Notes under the pieces: generated by a model
Seen by the model: the letters and a program-made list of their open reading frames with translations, nothing else
Told to the model about the DNA's origin: nothing
Databases searched by the model: none
Part shown: piece by piece, positions 30,156-39,930 of the stretch
Layout of the letters: every line of letters starts with the position of its first letter
How positions within the stretch are numbered: the first letter of the stretch is position 1
Assembly: GCA_009829735.1 (NCBI GenBank)
Contig: CM020618.1
Coordinates: 21,437,346-21,501,345 of the forward strand
From: Pyropia yezoensis
Lineage: Eukaryota > Rhodophyta > Bangiophyceae > Bangiales > Bangiaceae
Direction: 5' to 3'
DNA length: 64,000 bases
Translations under genes and position numbers: made by a program

Positions 30156-32525
30156 ATGTCGGACCCCCCGGTACCCGGGGGCGAGGACGACCTCCTGCCT
30201 GAAGAGGGGGAAGAGGTGATGGTGGACGACGTTCCCGTCTCCGCCACCGCCGCCGAGTGCTTCCTAGCGAGCTCGTCGGAGGACGAGGACGACCGGGTGA
30301 CCGTTCGTGTGGCCCCGGACGGCGCGCCGGGCGGGTTGTCGTCCGTGTGTAGCGGCACGACGGCTCCGTCGGGTGGCGGACAACCGCGTGCAGCGGCGGC
30401 TTCTACCGCTTCTCCTCCGGCGGCCCGGATGGCTTCTGTCGCCGGTACCGGCGTGGCTCTACCTCAAGACGGTGTCGCCGGCGTGGCGGATGGTGGTGGC
30501 GGCACCCCGGCCAGCCCGGCGGGTCAAGACGGCGCGGGTGCCCGCCCGGTTGAAATGTCCGCTGCGGCGGGTAGCGGGTCTACCCGTGCTGCCCCCGTGG
30601 TACCCACGTCGGGTCCGGGTGGCGGCGATGCTCTGCCCGCGGTGCCGCGGGCGTCTGGTGGTCAAGGTGGGTCTACACCGATGGCTGTGGACTCCGGTAG
30701 TTACTCCGGGCGGGCGCCCGTCCTTCTTCTTCCTCCTCGGCCGCGTGCGACTCCGGCGCCGGCCCCTCTTCCGGTGGGGCATCCCCCGGCGCCCCCTATT
30801 CTTCCTGGTCCTGCCCGGGTTGCCCCGTTGGGTGGCGGCGTCGCCGTGGCGGCGGGTCAACCCGCCATGTCGATGTTCGACTTGGTGGCTCGGGTTCGAG
30901 GCCTGACTGTGCAAGAGTCAATGGAGTCCGATGGGCGGATGCGGGTGGACTTCCACCTGCCCCATCCCCGTGGAGAGTCCTCCCGGCGCGTCAAGGTGGA
31001 CCCGAGTTGGGAGCGGGAGTTGGTGCGGCTGGTCAACCAGCCGAACGCGGTGCGAGTGGAACACCATTGGATCCTGAGTCAGCCGGACGACCGGCATGCG
31101 CAGCTCTGGCGTACTCGGGTGGGACGGGGTGAGGTCTACCTCGACCCCGCCTTCGGGGTATGCGACCTGATTGCTCCCGCGTTGCCGCGGGAGATTGACT
31201 ACCCGGCTAGTGCTCGGGGGATTGCGGCGGCGGCGGAGCCGGTTGTGTTTGGGGAGACGGTGGGCAGTACCGGTCGGTATCCCGACTTTGATTACTACCC
31301 GGGGGTATCCCCGTATCTGTCGTTGACGGCTCCCTACCCGCCTATGGCGGGGTTGAAGTCGGCGTCAAGCTGGCGACGTAACCATGGTGTCATGGCGGAT
31401 GCGTTTCGCACGGATATAACGTGTGCGTTGCAGACCGGCAACGGTCGTGCACCGTTATACACTCCCGTGCGCCCGCCGCTATGGCAGGAGGGGTAGGAAC
31501 CCGCCCCTGCTTTCCGGTTTGACACCGGCTCCTGTCTCCGATACTTCGGGAGTGTGTTGGCCTCCCGGCCGGTCCACCCGTTGCAGGGTACCTTCACCCT
31601 TGAGGTTACCCTCGGGCAGGCGTCCTCCTTCTTGCTGTCCGTCCGCCGGCAGGGGCGCCTGTTTCATCTTCCGACGGGTGTCCGTCGGCACATCGCGCAG
31701 TTGGGCGTGGACCTGATAGCTGCCAAGACCGGGTTGGCCCGGGAGTTCGAGGCCCTGCTGGCTGTTCACGATGCCGTGAACTGGGCTGGGGTGTTGGCCC
31801 TTCCCCCGTACCGGGGCCCGCAGGCTGGGGCTACCCCCCTGCCTCGTCACTCGTTGCGTATCCGGCGTACTCAGCCGGGTGAGCCTGGTTGCCATGCGTG
31901 GGCGTCCACCGAGGCCGTTCCTGACCTGGGTATTCCCATGGTTATCCATGACCCTCTTCAGGTCCTTGCCCCGTGGTTCGGTAACCCGATACCGGCGGCG
32001 GTTCGCCGTCGTCCCCGAGAGTGGGGCTCTGCGGGTGGGGAGCGTGAGGTGTCCCGTCGTCGGGCGGAGCCCCGCCGGGGTTACGGTGGAGCCCCTTCGG
32101 TAGGGTCCTACCGAGCCTCGTATCAGGTGCCACCGGCTCCGGTGGTAGCCGTGTCGGCTCCTCTGGCTCCTCTGGCTGCGCCAGTGTCCGCTCCCGCCCC
32201 TGTCATACAAGACGGGGGTCCCCGTCTCTGGTATGAGGGCGTTGACGCCCTTGTTGCCCGCGCAATGCGGAAGGGTCTCTCTGTTAGCTGGGGGGATATC
32301 CCCCCAGGTGCTGCGCTAGTTGGGTCAGCGCGTTGCTTCGGTGGCGTGCTGGACCGCCTCCAGAAAGCTCTGGAGGACGTGGAGGCTGGCCGCAGCACCC
32401 TCGTCCAGCTATGCACCGAGGTAACTCGGGTGATTGACCGTCGTGAGAATGCCGACCGGTGGAGCACGGAGGTAAACGCGCTTACGCGTGAGTGGCCTCC
32501 CTCGGGCAGTGGGTCTACCCACTGA
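30156..32525 (+). CDS. Opposite-strand reading frame inside the chromovirus, one in-frame TAG
   Basis: No family recognised. Starting at ATG 30156, one frame stays open for 790 codons to TGA 32523-32525 except for a single TAG at 31494-31496. Residues 1 to ~45 are acidic (EDDLLPEEGEEVMVDD), then ~180 residues of Pro/Ala/Gly linker. A folded-looking part follows (MSMFDLVARVRGLTVQESME, RRVKVDPSWERELVRLVNQP, WRTRVGRGEVYLDPAFGVCD). After the TAG come LEVTLGQASSFLLSVRRQG, a segment with VRRHIAQLGVDLIAAKTGLA, a Pro/Ala/Val linker and a helical end (GVLDRLQKALEDVEAGRSTL). It runs against gag-pol, between pol and the 3' LTR. Known plant Ty3/gypsy elements can carry extra antisense genes in this place; this could be an analogous accessory gene or a captured host gene. 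Confidence 0.65.
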
Positions 32526-32859
32526 GGAGCGCTATTGTTAGTGCGGGAGAGGGCCCCGGTGACCCTTATGGTGGCCGGGTAGTAGTGAGTATAAACTCAT
32601 CCCCTTTGGGGGCATTGCTTGCCTCTGTTTGCTGCCCTGGGGAGTACCCCTTCTGGCCCAGTGGTGCCTTGCCTCCCGCCCAACTTCTTCCGGTTGGTTC
32701 ATGCTTGGGGAGGTCATCCTCCCTCACTTTGTGTCTTGGCTAGGGGAGGTCATCCTCCCGTGTAAGCCCCCTAGTTACTTCGATATTATCGAAGTTAGCC
32801 TTTACCTTTAAGTTAACTTATTAAGGTTCAGGTTTTACTTAGTTGCCTAAGCTTGGTTC

Positions 32860-32901
32860 GACTTAGAAACCTAAGTCTGATTTGACTTAGAAACCTAAGT
32901 C
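32860..32901. terminator. Two 18-nt hairpins between convergent frames
   Basis: GACTTAGAAACCTAAGTC occurs at 32860-32877 and again at 32884-32901, 24 bases apart. Each has 7-bp arms around an AAAC loop. They sit in AT-rich DNA between the end of the plus-strand frame (32525) and the end of integrase (32980), where transcripts from both strands would finish. A role in 3'-end formation is inferred from position only. Confidence 0.35.
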
Positions 32902-32979
32902 TGCCGTAACCATGTCGCGCCCTACTTAGTAAGTATAAGCCTCACCCCCCAACAGCCGAAGTCGGTGTCGGTTGGGTTG

Positions 32980-33996
32980 TTACAGTAGGCGTCGTCGCCT
33001 CATGTAAGGCATGAGGAGGTGGCGGGGTATACTCGCCGCCTGTTCCCAGGTGGGTGAGTCGTATCCGACCCACATAACCTTCACGTACCAGGGTCCTGGT
33101 AGGTTCGGGTCGGTGTGTCCGACCACGCTCTCTACTTGGTATGGAATCCCATCCGGTCCCACCGGGTCATTTGACCGGTGGGTTGTAAGAGCTTCATGTA
33201 GCAACCCAGCCGGTACCGGCTGAGGCTGTTCCGGCTTCGGAGCAGGTGTGACATCATTCACACTGATGCGTTGGATCTCCGTATCGGAGTGTAAGATAAC
33301 AGAGTGGTCATCTCTGTGGAGAATCTGGTACGGTCCCTTGACCGGTTGCATGAGCTTGTTCCCCCGGAACTTCTGGTGTCCGATGCAGACCCAGTCACCT
33401 GTCATCAGGGTTGCGTTGCGCACCCGTAACCGGGCGTCGAAGTTCTTCTTATATCGAAGTTGTGTTCTGTCAAGGGCACCCTTGAGCTTAGGAATCATCC
33501 ACAATAGCTTGGCCAACCAAGCTAGGTGGATACGTTCGGCCGGTCGGCCTTTCGGTGTATCATACCGAGTGCACCTGCCTGGTGGCAGCGTCAGGTTACC
33601 GACGCCTAGTGGCATGACCCACTCCAGCGGAGCGATGTTCGTGCTCCGATGCGGCCTGGCATTGTATGCCAGGGTGAGTACGGACAGAAGCCGGTCCCAA
33701 GTGTTCGTGTGCTCTGCCACGTAGCACTGTAGCATCTTGACGATGGTGCGGTTGAACCGCTCCACCTGCCCGTTGGTTTGCGGGTGGTAGTCGGATGCCC
33801 GACGTGGTTCGATACCGAACATGCCCAGGACCTTAGTGCAGAATGCTGACGTAAGGTTTGCTCCGTTGTCGGAGAGGAGTTGCTTCATGACTCCGTATGC
33901 ACTGATCCAGTGGTCAACCACTGCGTTCATGATGGTGTATGCCGTATCATTCGGGATGGCTGCCGCTCGTGACAGCTTAGTGAAGCGGTCAGACAT
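32980..33996 (-). pseudogene. pol: Integrase, C-terminal two-thirds with chromodomain
   Basis: Continues the integrase of the RT frame in another phase. It opens at MSDRFTKLSRA and carries the catalytic Asp in LLSDNGANLTS, the Glu in HPQTNGQVERFNRTIV (the D,D35E set, with the first Asp in AIDILGPLP in the upstream frame), the GPYQILHRDDHSVIL region and a terminal chromodomain (WYVKVMWVGYDSPTWEQAAS). Chromodomains target chromoviruses to marked chromatin. The switch between frames falls at about 34015-34017 within AAGAAGGGA and looks like loss of one base; programmed frameshifting at this site would be unusual. Confidence 0.9.
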
Positions 33997-36149
33997 GACC
34001 AGGATGTACCTGTTCCCTTCTTCGTTACCGGAAGTGGCCCGAGTATGTCGATAGCGACTTGCTCGTTGGGCCCATCGGGTGGGAATAGCTTCATGGCAGA
34101 CGCCTGCCTATGTAGACTCATGCGGTTACGCGCACAGGGGTGGCATCCCCTTACGTGGTCGACCACGTCGACGGCCATTGCTGGCCAGTAGAAGAACCTT
34201 CGCATTGCTGCGAACATACGTGAACCCCCCGGGTGTCCGGCTGTGGGGTTCTCGTGTTCTCGTTCCATGACGGCTTGCCGTAAGGACACGGGAACCACGA
34301 CTTGATGTCGTCCATCGGCGGGTGCCCGCCGGTATATGAGTCCGTCTTCGTTCTCGGAGAAGATGCCGGCCGTACCGGCCAGGAGGTTAGCGCGATGACG
34401 TCTACAGTCGTCGTCATTGGCTTGTGCCTTGCGGAAGTCCGCGAGGGTTAGTGGGCATGCTCGGTGTGCCATGGTATGGTCAACCATACCTTGGGTAGCG
34501 TTACCCACCATGCAGACCGGTACCACCGGGATGTCCTCGTCCACCGGGCGGGTATCCCCGCTCGGGGTGTCGAGTCGAGACAATGCGTCTCCGAGATGGT
34601 GGGTTGACCCAGCCTTATACACGGTACGGTAGTCGTGCTCGGCCATTTTTAGCCTCCATCGGGCTAGCCTCCCATGGCTATCGGAATCCTTGTCACCAAG
34701 GTTGAGGAGCCATCGTAGGGGTTCGTGGTCGGACCTCACCATGAACCTGGAGCCCTCCAGGTATGGACGGAGCAGTTGCACTGCCCATATAACTCCGAGG
34801 CATTCACGCTCGGTGGCACTATAGTTACGCTCAGCCGGGTTGAGTGTCCGGCTGAAGTATCCTACCAGACGTAGGTCCGGGATAACGTTATCGGTACCGA
34901 TCAACGTCTCCCCCTGTAGCAGGGTGCATCCCACTTGGGTGTCGCACGCATCGACATCGATGACGAAGGTACCCCGTCGGTGCGGTAGCGCAAGGACGGG
35001 TGGGGATAGTAGGGCTCGCTTCAGCGACTCGAATGCCTCCTCTTCGCTAGGCGAAGGGGGTTGGAGTACCTTGGGCAGGGTACTGCTCGTCAGAACCGTT
35101 AACGGTTTAGCTATCCGAGCGAAGTCCTTGACGAACCGTCGGTATACATTGCACATTCCCAGGAAGCTCTTGAGCTGCGTCTGGGTGTTAGGGAACCGGG
35201 CATCCCGGAGTGCCCGGGTATTGGCTTCGAGTACCCCTAGTTTACCAGGGGTTATCTGGTGGCCCAGATACTCGATCGTCTGTTGGAAGAAGGCGCACTT
35301 CTTCAGACGCAGGGTTACCCCGGCGTTCCTCAAGAGGGTGAGTACCTCGTCAACATGTTGCACATGGTCATCCATGTTACGCGAGAAGACGATGACGTCA
35401 TCGAGGTACACTAGGCAGTTACGCCACTTCACCCCCGACAGTATAATGTCGATAGCCCGCTGAAATGCAGCGGGGGCGTTGGACAATCCGAAGGGCATCC
35501 TTAGGAACTCGTACACTCCACTGTGACAGACGAATGCCGTCTTGGGGATATCCTCGTCCGCCACCGGGATCTGCCAGTATCCGGCATTGCAGTCGATGGT
35601 GGTAAACACCGTAGCTTCCCCCAGGGAGTCGATGCATTCATCCATCCTTGGTAAAGGGTAGGAGTCCTTCTTGGTAACCAAGTTGAGGCGTCGATAATCG
35701 ATGCAAAACCGAGGGGTTTGATCCTTCTTCGGTACGATAACGACTGGGGCACCCCACTCCGACATCGAAGGTCGTATCACCTTCGCTTCACTCATCCTCT
35801 TCACTTCTCCATCAACGATCTCTCGTTGCATAGGTCCCGCTCGGTGCGGTTGTGGCCGGGCGGGGCGTGCGCCTGGTACCAGGTCAATACAATGTTGGGT
35901 TGCCCCAATGGTACCCAGGGCTCCGCCTGTCCACATGACGTCATGCTTTCTTAACATCCGTCGTACCCCTTCGGCTACGGAAGGGGGAAGGTGGTCGAGG
36001 TCAGCCTCGGCCAGTGCCTTCAATGCTTCTTGGTCCTTCGGCGGAATATCCGCCGGTAATGATGGTCGACTAGGCTTCCCGTCATCGGGTTGCTGTCGCT
36101 CGGTGGTCTCGGCGACCGCCAGCACCTCAAGTGGGTCCACTTGACCTTC
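33927..36149 (-). CDS. pol: Reverse transcriptase, RNase H and integrase N-terminus
   Basis: Continues in phase from the protease frame after TAG 36150-36152. Blocks in order: FCIDYRRLNLVTKKDSYPLP, FTTIDCNAGYWQIP, RMPFGLSNAPAAFQRA, the polymerase motif YLDDVIVFS, YLGHQITPGKLG, RNase H text (FVIDVDACDTQVGCTLLQ, NYSATERECLGVIWAVQLL, VRSDHEPLRWLLNL), the HHCC zinc finger of integrase (REHENPTAGHPGG then HPCARN), and the first integrase Asp in AIDILGPLP. The sequence beyond that point is out of frame to the stop at 33927. There is no strong ATG near its start, so RT would need readthrough of the TAG or internal initiation. Confidence 0.93.
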   Translation of the reverse strand, partial: EGQVDPLEVLAVAETTERQQPDDGKPSRPSLPADIPPKDQEALKALAEADLDHLPPSVAEGVRRMLRKHDVMWTGGALGTIGATQHCIDLVPGARPARPQPHRAGPMQREIVDGEVKRMSEAKVIRPSMSEWGAPVVIVPKKDQTPRFCIDYRRLNLVTKKDSYPLPRMDECIDSLGEATVFTTIDCNAGYWQIPVADEDIPKTAFVCHSGVYEFLRMPFGLSNAPAAFQRAIDIILSGVKWRNCLVYLDDVIVFSRNMDDHVQHVDEVLTLLRNAGVTLRLKKCAFFQQTIEYLGHQITPGKLGVLEANTRALRDARFPNTQTQLKSFLGMCNVYRRFVKDFARIAKPLTVLTSSTLPKVLQPPSPSEEEAFESLKRALLSPPVLALPHRRGTFVIDVDACDTQVGCTLLQGETLIGTDNVIPDLRLVGYFSRTLNPAERNYSATERECLGVIWAVQLLRPYLEGSRFMVRSDHEPLRWLLNLGDKDSDSHGRLARWRLKMAEHDYRTVYKAGSTHHLGDALSRLDTPSGDTRPVDEDIPVVPVCMVGNATQGMVDHTMAHRACPLTLADFRKAQANDDDCRRHRANLLAGTAGIFSENEDGLIYRRAPADGRHQVVVPVSLRQAVMEREHENPTAGHPGGSRMFAAMRRFFYWPAMAVDVVDHVRGCHPCARNRMSLHRQASAMKLFPPDGPNEQVAIDILGPLPVTKKGTGTSWSCLTASLSCHERQPSRMIRHTPS

Positions 36150-37145
36150 CTAGTCAGGGGTAAGGATATCTCCTTCGTAGAGCTCGGCAATCCCGAGGAT
36201 AGTTCCCTTCGGGAGGGTGACTGCCTTACGGCGATAGTTCGCCATCACTAGGAGGGACGACCCTCCTGATGGGAGGTCCATGAGACCGTTGGCCATGGTC
36301 AACCCATGGCGCTTGTACGTCCGCAAGTTGGACTTGACTCTGCAGATGCCTGCGAGGTCACAGTTAACCGGGAGGACTGTCTCCGACAACGGCTCAAAGC
36401 GAGTTCGCTTGGCCAACCGAAGTGTCTTCGGCTCGACACTTGCGTACACCTCAGCCACGTTAACGTGGCTCCCTTGTAGCGTCAGGTCCCTGACGATAGC
36501 CGTGTGTCCTCGCTTCGTCCCGTCGGCTTCTTGAAGCTCGACGGTCCTCCGGCCTGGCTGGATTGCATCAACGTGAACGTTGATGAAGGTGCACCCCAGT
36601 ATGCAGGGCACCGATAGGGTCTCACACACCAGGAAGTCGACTTCCGTGGTGAGTTCCCCGATGGTAACCCGCAGCGACACCGCTGCGGTCGTACGAATGA
36701 GGCGACCATTCGCGACCTTGATGGCGGGTCCCCGAGTCCCTCTGACTCGCGGAAGCCACTTGTCCGGGAGGGTATCCTTTCGGATAAGGTTGGGTCCAGC
36801 CCCTGTATCCAGTACAGGGTAGTACGATCGTGTCGACTGGGGGTCAACCCCCAGTGTGGCTGATACCTTGAAGTTCTCCAAGGTAAACAGCACGTGGCCT
36901 ACACCGATATCCGGTGTAGCTCGGGCATCCTGAACAGGGCCCTTGTCTGGTTCCATGTGACGGGGCTTCCCGTCCTCTCCTCCCAACCTTGGTGGTTGGT
37001 CATCAATCCCCTGACGCCGTGTCGTCGGGGCCGGAAGGTGTACCCGGGGGTTGATGCGGCGTCGGCTCAACCGCGCTCTCCGTGGGGCTTTCCCCGCGGT
37101 ACTCCGGGGTGGCTTGCTTGGGTTACCCCAGCGCCCCCCGGTCAT
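36150..37145 (-). CDS. pro: Retropepsin-like aspartic protease
   Basis: Processes the retrotransposon polyprotein. The ATG at 37145 lies 8 bases after the gag stop and in a different phase. The frame has 331 residues. The active site is YPVLDTGAGPNLI, followed by a strand-rich segment (RGPAIKVANGRLIRT) and FLVCETLSVPCILGCTFIN, the usual second half of retropepsins. It ends at TAG 36150-36152 (GAC TAG GAA), after which the same phase continues into RT. Confidence 0.9.
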   Translation of the reverse strand: MTGGRWGNPSKPPRSTAGKAPRRARLSRRRINPRVHLPAPTTRRQGIDDQPPRLGGEDGKPRHMEPDKGPVQDARATPDIGVGHVLFTLENFKVSATLGVDPQSTRSYYPVLDTGAGPNLIRKDTLPDKWLPRVRGTRGPAIKVANGRLIRTTAAVSLRVTIGELTTEVDFLVCETLSVPCILGCTFINVHVDAIQPGRRTVELQEADGTKRGHTAIVRDLTLQGSHVNVAEVYASVEPKTLRLAKRTRFEPLSETVLPVNCDLAGICRVKSNLRTYKRHGLTMANGLMDLPSGGSSLLVMANYRRKAVTLPKGTILGIAELYEGDILTPD

Positions 37146-37153
37146 CCTTCCTC

Positions 37154-39337
37154 TTACTCGTTTCCCGCCCTTGGTAGGGTGCTGTCCGCCGGGACATCCG
37201 GTTGCGGAGGTGCCTCCTCGACGGCCAGTACTCCACCTGGAGCTGGCTGCCTACCCGGTGCGGGTCCGGGTGCTCTGGCGGGATACCCCCCGGTGGATGC
37301 CTTGCGTTGCGCCGCTGCCCGCCGAGACTCCTCGGGGATGAGTGGGCAGGAAGACACCCAGTGTTGGGGATCCCCACACAACATACATCCGGACGTGCCG
37401 GTCCCCCCTTGAGTTCGCATCGGGGTAGCCCCGTAGCTGCGGTTGCCTCCCTCGGGCGCCCGAGTGCCTGCTCCCTGGTAGGCCTTGGGTCCTTGGGTCA
37501 ACCGGAACATGGACTCCCCCAACCGGTTGGGTCGGCCCGCAATCTGCGGGGGTGCCTCCGTGCGCACCGCCCATGTTGGCAAGGGTTGGTGAGGGTTACC
37601 TGTCACCGGGGAGTACCCCGTAGTCCGTACGTACGGGACGCGACGTCCCGTGCCCTCGCTGACCTGGAACTGGGTCCCCGCCGGGGCGATGTACGCTACC
37701 GTACCGTGCTCATCAATCACCGGCGTCGCCGGTAGCGACAGGTGGCCCTGTTGGTCAACTAGAGGTTCATCCTCACCAATAGGGGGATGTTCGGTCGCCA
37801 CCAGTACTGGTGCGGCCTTACGTTCCACCTTCTCTGGCCTCAGTACCGGGGTAAGACTGGGCTTGCCTCCCTCACCCTTGGGCTTCGGGGCCAAGGCACA
37901 CTCCGGGTGTAGACCCCGGTAGGCGTCCCCTAGGGACTTGCACATATGCATCAGTCGACTGAAGTTGGTCCGTGCCGTATTGGCTCCCCGAGCGGATATC
38001 CGCACGTAGTTGGGTACTCCTGCGAACAGGATGGCCCGTAGCTCCCCTTCTCCGAGGAGCTTCCCCAGCTCGTAGTCGAGCTCTTGGATCCGGCGTCCAA
38101 ACATCTCCTCATCCTCCCAGCTCTGGGCGGTGGCAGTGCGCAGGGCCCGGTAGTGGTCCTCGCACTTGTCCTCACTGAGGTAACTGCTCAGCAGCTCCTT
38201 GAGAATCCCACGGTAATCCATGGGGGTGGCCGCAACCCTCATTCCCGGCATCGGGGATGCCTGGCGAAAGATGCCCCGCACCCGTTCATCAACAAAGAAC
38301 GGGAGGATCTGCAGGGCCAGCCCCTCGTTAACGAGGGCCTTGTCTGCGGCTGCCTTGAAGCTAGTCAAGAAGCCGATGACTGCCAACGGGCGTCCGTTCG
38401 GCCCCCCGAACATAGGCACTCCCTTCATAAGGGTCTGCATAGAGCGGATCGCCCGATGCGACGTATTACGCATCGATTCCGATACGGTGGTAGAGCGGTC
38501 CTCCAAACGATAACGTTCGGGAGTCAGTACCGACCGGAAGACCTCGTTGACGATCTCCGTGTCGGCGTCCTGGATATCCAGTCGCTTAGCCAGTTGATGA
38601 GCAAACTCATCGGACTCCATCCGCTTCAGTAGGCTCGCAGTTACCTGCGCGGTCATAGCTTCCACCACTGAAGATGGTACTTCAGGCGTCGGCACCTCGG
38701 GAACCCGAGTTGCCTGGCCTCCTTCGTCGTGGGGGTACTGTGAGAGGGTACCCCCTCCCCCAATAACCGACTCTCCACCGGCGTAAGTATCCGCCGGGTC
38801 GTGTCCGTGGAGTCCGCTTCGGGTGCTCCGAGCGTATCGCTCCGTGTGGCTACGTTCCAACTCAGCCGACGAGTCGGATCCATACCCCATTGTGTCCGGG
38901 GGTTGTCCAGGAGTAGCAACACCGGGGTTGACCCTGGTGGACTCCGAAAGTAGTCCGGCCGGTTCGAACCGTACCGGTGTGGGAGGAACACGTCGGGGTC
39001 CCGTCGTGTGCCGTGTTGACATCAACACTGCCATTGCGTCCTCCGTCCGATCTTGACGGGCGTCGAGCCCGGAAAACCGGGCATCGATGCGGGCCAATGA
39101 TGCCATCAGGGAATCCCCTGGTGAAGGAGGCGGCGGAGTGAGGTCGGTCGATGACAGTTGAGGCGGACCCCCGCCTCCTGCCGTCCGAGCCGTGTCAAAC
39201 GTCGATCCGGCACCGGAAAGCATTGGCGTCTCAATGTTGTCGATCGGGTTCCCGATCCCAGTTCCCGTAGTCACCTCCGGGGTCGGCGTCGACGCCGATC
39301 CGTCATCTTGAACGTTCCCCGTCTCTTGGGTAGACAT
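37154..39337 (-). CDS. gag: Gag of the chromovirus
   Basis: Structural protein of 727 residues from ATG 39337; the GTG two codons upstream is not needed. A Thr/Pro/Gly-rich leader is followed by a retrotransposon-gag helical region (GRPLAVIGFLTSFKAAADKA, FFVDERVRGIFRQASP, YLSEDKCEDHYRALRTATAQ, YELGKLLGEGELRAILFAGV) and, near residue 660, the CCHC zinc knuckle CMLCGDPQHWVSSC. Intact here, in contrast to the copy at 8248-10431 with two nonsense codons. Protease and RT are in another phase and have no obvious slippery site at the gag stop. Confidence 0.94.
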   Translation of the reverse strand: MSTQETGNVQDDGSASTPTPEVTTGTGIGNPIDNIETPMLSGAGSTFDTARTAGGGGPPQLSSTDLTPPPPSPGDSLMASLARIDARFSGLDARQDRTEDAMAVLMSTRHTTGPRRVPPTPVRFEPAGLLSESTRVNPGVATPGQPPDTMGYGSDSSAELERSHTERYARSTRSGLHGHDPADTYAGGESVIGGGGTLSQYPHDEGGQATRVPEVPTPEVPSSVVEAMTAQVTASLLKRMESDEFAHQLAKRLDIQDADTEIVNEVFRSVLTPERYRLEDRSTTVSESMRNTSHRAIRSMQTLMKGVPMFGGPNGRPLAVIGFLTSFKAAADKALVNEGLALQILPFFVDERVRGIFRQASPMPGMRVAATPMDYRGILKELLSSYLSEDKCEDHYRALRTATAQSWEDEEMFGRRIQELDYELGKLLGEGELRAILFAGVPNYVRISARGANTARTNFSRLMHMCKSLGDAYRGLHPECALAPKPKGEGGKPSLTPVLRPEKVERKAAPVLVATEHPPIGEDEPLVDQQGHLSLPATPVIDEHGTVAYIAPAGTQFQVSEGTGRRVPYVRTTGYSPVTGNPHQPLPTWAVRTEAPPQIAGRPNRLGESMFRLTQGPKAYQGAGTRAPEGGNRSYGATPMRTQGGTGTSGCMLCGDPQHWVSSCPLIPEESRRAAAQRKASTGGYPARAPGPAPGRQPAPGGVLAVEEAPPQPDVPADSTLPRAGNE

Positions 39338-39543
39338 CGTCACAGTCAGTCGACCGACGTAACAATCACCACGAATAAGAGAGCGAGGGGGTAGATTGGG
39401 GAGAGTAACAGTAGATCACCGTCACAGGTAAAAACTCAACACAATCGATCAGGTCGCAACACCACGAGTACAATAAAAGGACCGGATCCCTATCCGTGTG
39501 CCAGGGCCGAAGACGGCGTCACCACAAGGGTGACGGAAACCAG

Positions 39544-39561
39544 TCCCCTGCTGCTCCACCA
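39544..39561 (-). other. Primer binding site of the chromovirus
   Basis: On the minus strand, TGGTGGAGCAGCAGGGGA starts one base after the 5' LTR and begins with TGG complementary to a tRNA CCA end. The same 18 bases stand at 8020-8037. Confidence 0.85.
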
Positions 39562-39562
39562 A

Positions 39563-39925
39563 TGTAGCACAATAGGGATCCGTCGCACGTCCACTCTCAG
39601 GGAACACTCACCAAGGGGGATCGGCACCAACGTCACCGGGAGGCCAAGGTTGCTGTCCTTGGAGCGCAAGCCACGGGACCAAGATGGGAGCCCAAATGGG
39701 AGGGGTTTGTTGTTCTACCTTGGCCGGCGGTGGATTCGCCGCCGGCCCCCACGTTATAAACCCTCGGAGACACTACTAACTACCCTCCACCCCAAGATGC
39801 AAGTCCCTCTGGTCATACGTAACTTATAGATACCGTGACCAGTACGAACTATCAAATTGGAAGTTAAGGGTTAGAAGTAGCCCCCCTAATATTAGGGTTA
39901 CAATACGGCCAACCATATTGCTACA
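39563..39925 (-). repeat. 5' LTR of the chromovirus
   Basis: 363 bp with TGTAGCA...TGCTACA ends, differing from the other LTR at two positions. It should carry the element promoter and the transcription start for gag-pol. Confidence 0.97.
39753..39760 (-). promoter_or_regulatory. TATA-like box in the 5' LTR
   Basis: TTTATAAC on the minus strand is preceded by CCGAGGG and lies ~190 bases before the LTR end, a sensible place for a U3 promoter. No initiator was confirmed. Confidence 0.45.
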
Positions 39926-39930
39926 CCGCA
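39926..39930. repeat. Target-site duplication CCGCA, right copy
   Basis: Matches 29197-29201 and marks the right insertion boundary inside the Harbinger transposase codon frame. Confidence 0.95.

Larger units (their letters stand above)
29202..39925 (-). mobile_element. Full-length Ty3/gypsy chromovirus, 10,724 bp, nested in a Harbinger transposase
   Basis: LTR retrotransposon in minus orientation: 5' LTR 39563-39925, primer site 39544-39561, gag, protease, RT/RNase H, integrase with C-terminal chromodomain, an opposite-strand reading frame, polypurine tract, and 3' LTR 29202-29564. The two LTRs differ at only two of 363 positions and a perfect CCGCA duplication flanks the element, so insertion was recent. 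Pol carries an in-frame TAG between protease and RT and a one-base frame break in integrase, so this copy is probably not autonomous unless recoding occurs. A truncated relative lies at 7940-10520. Confidence 0.97.
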
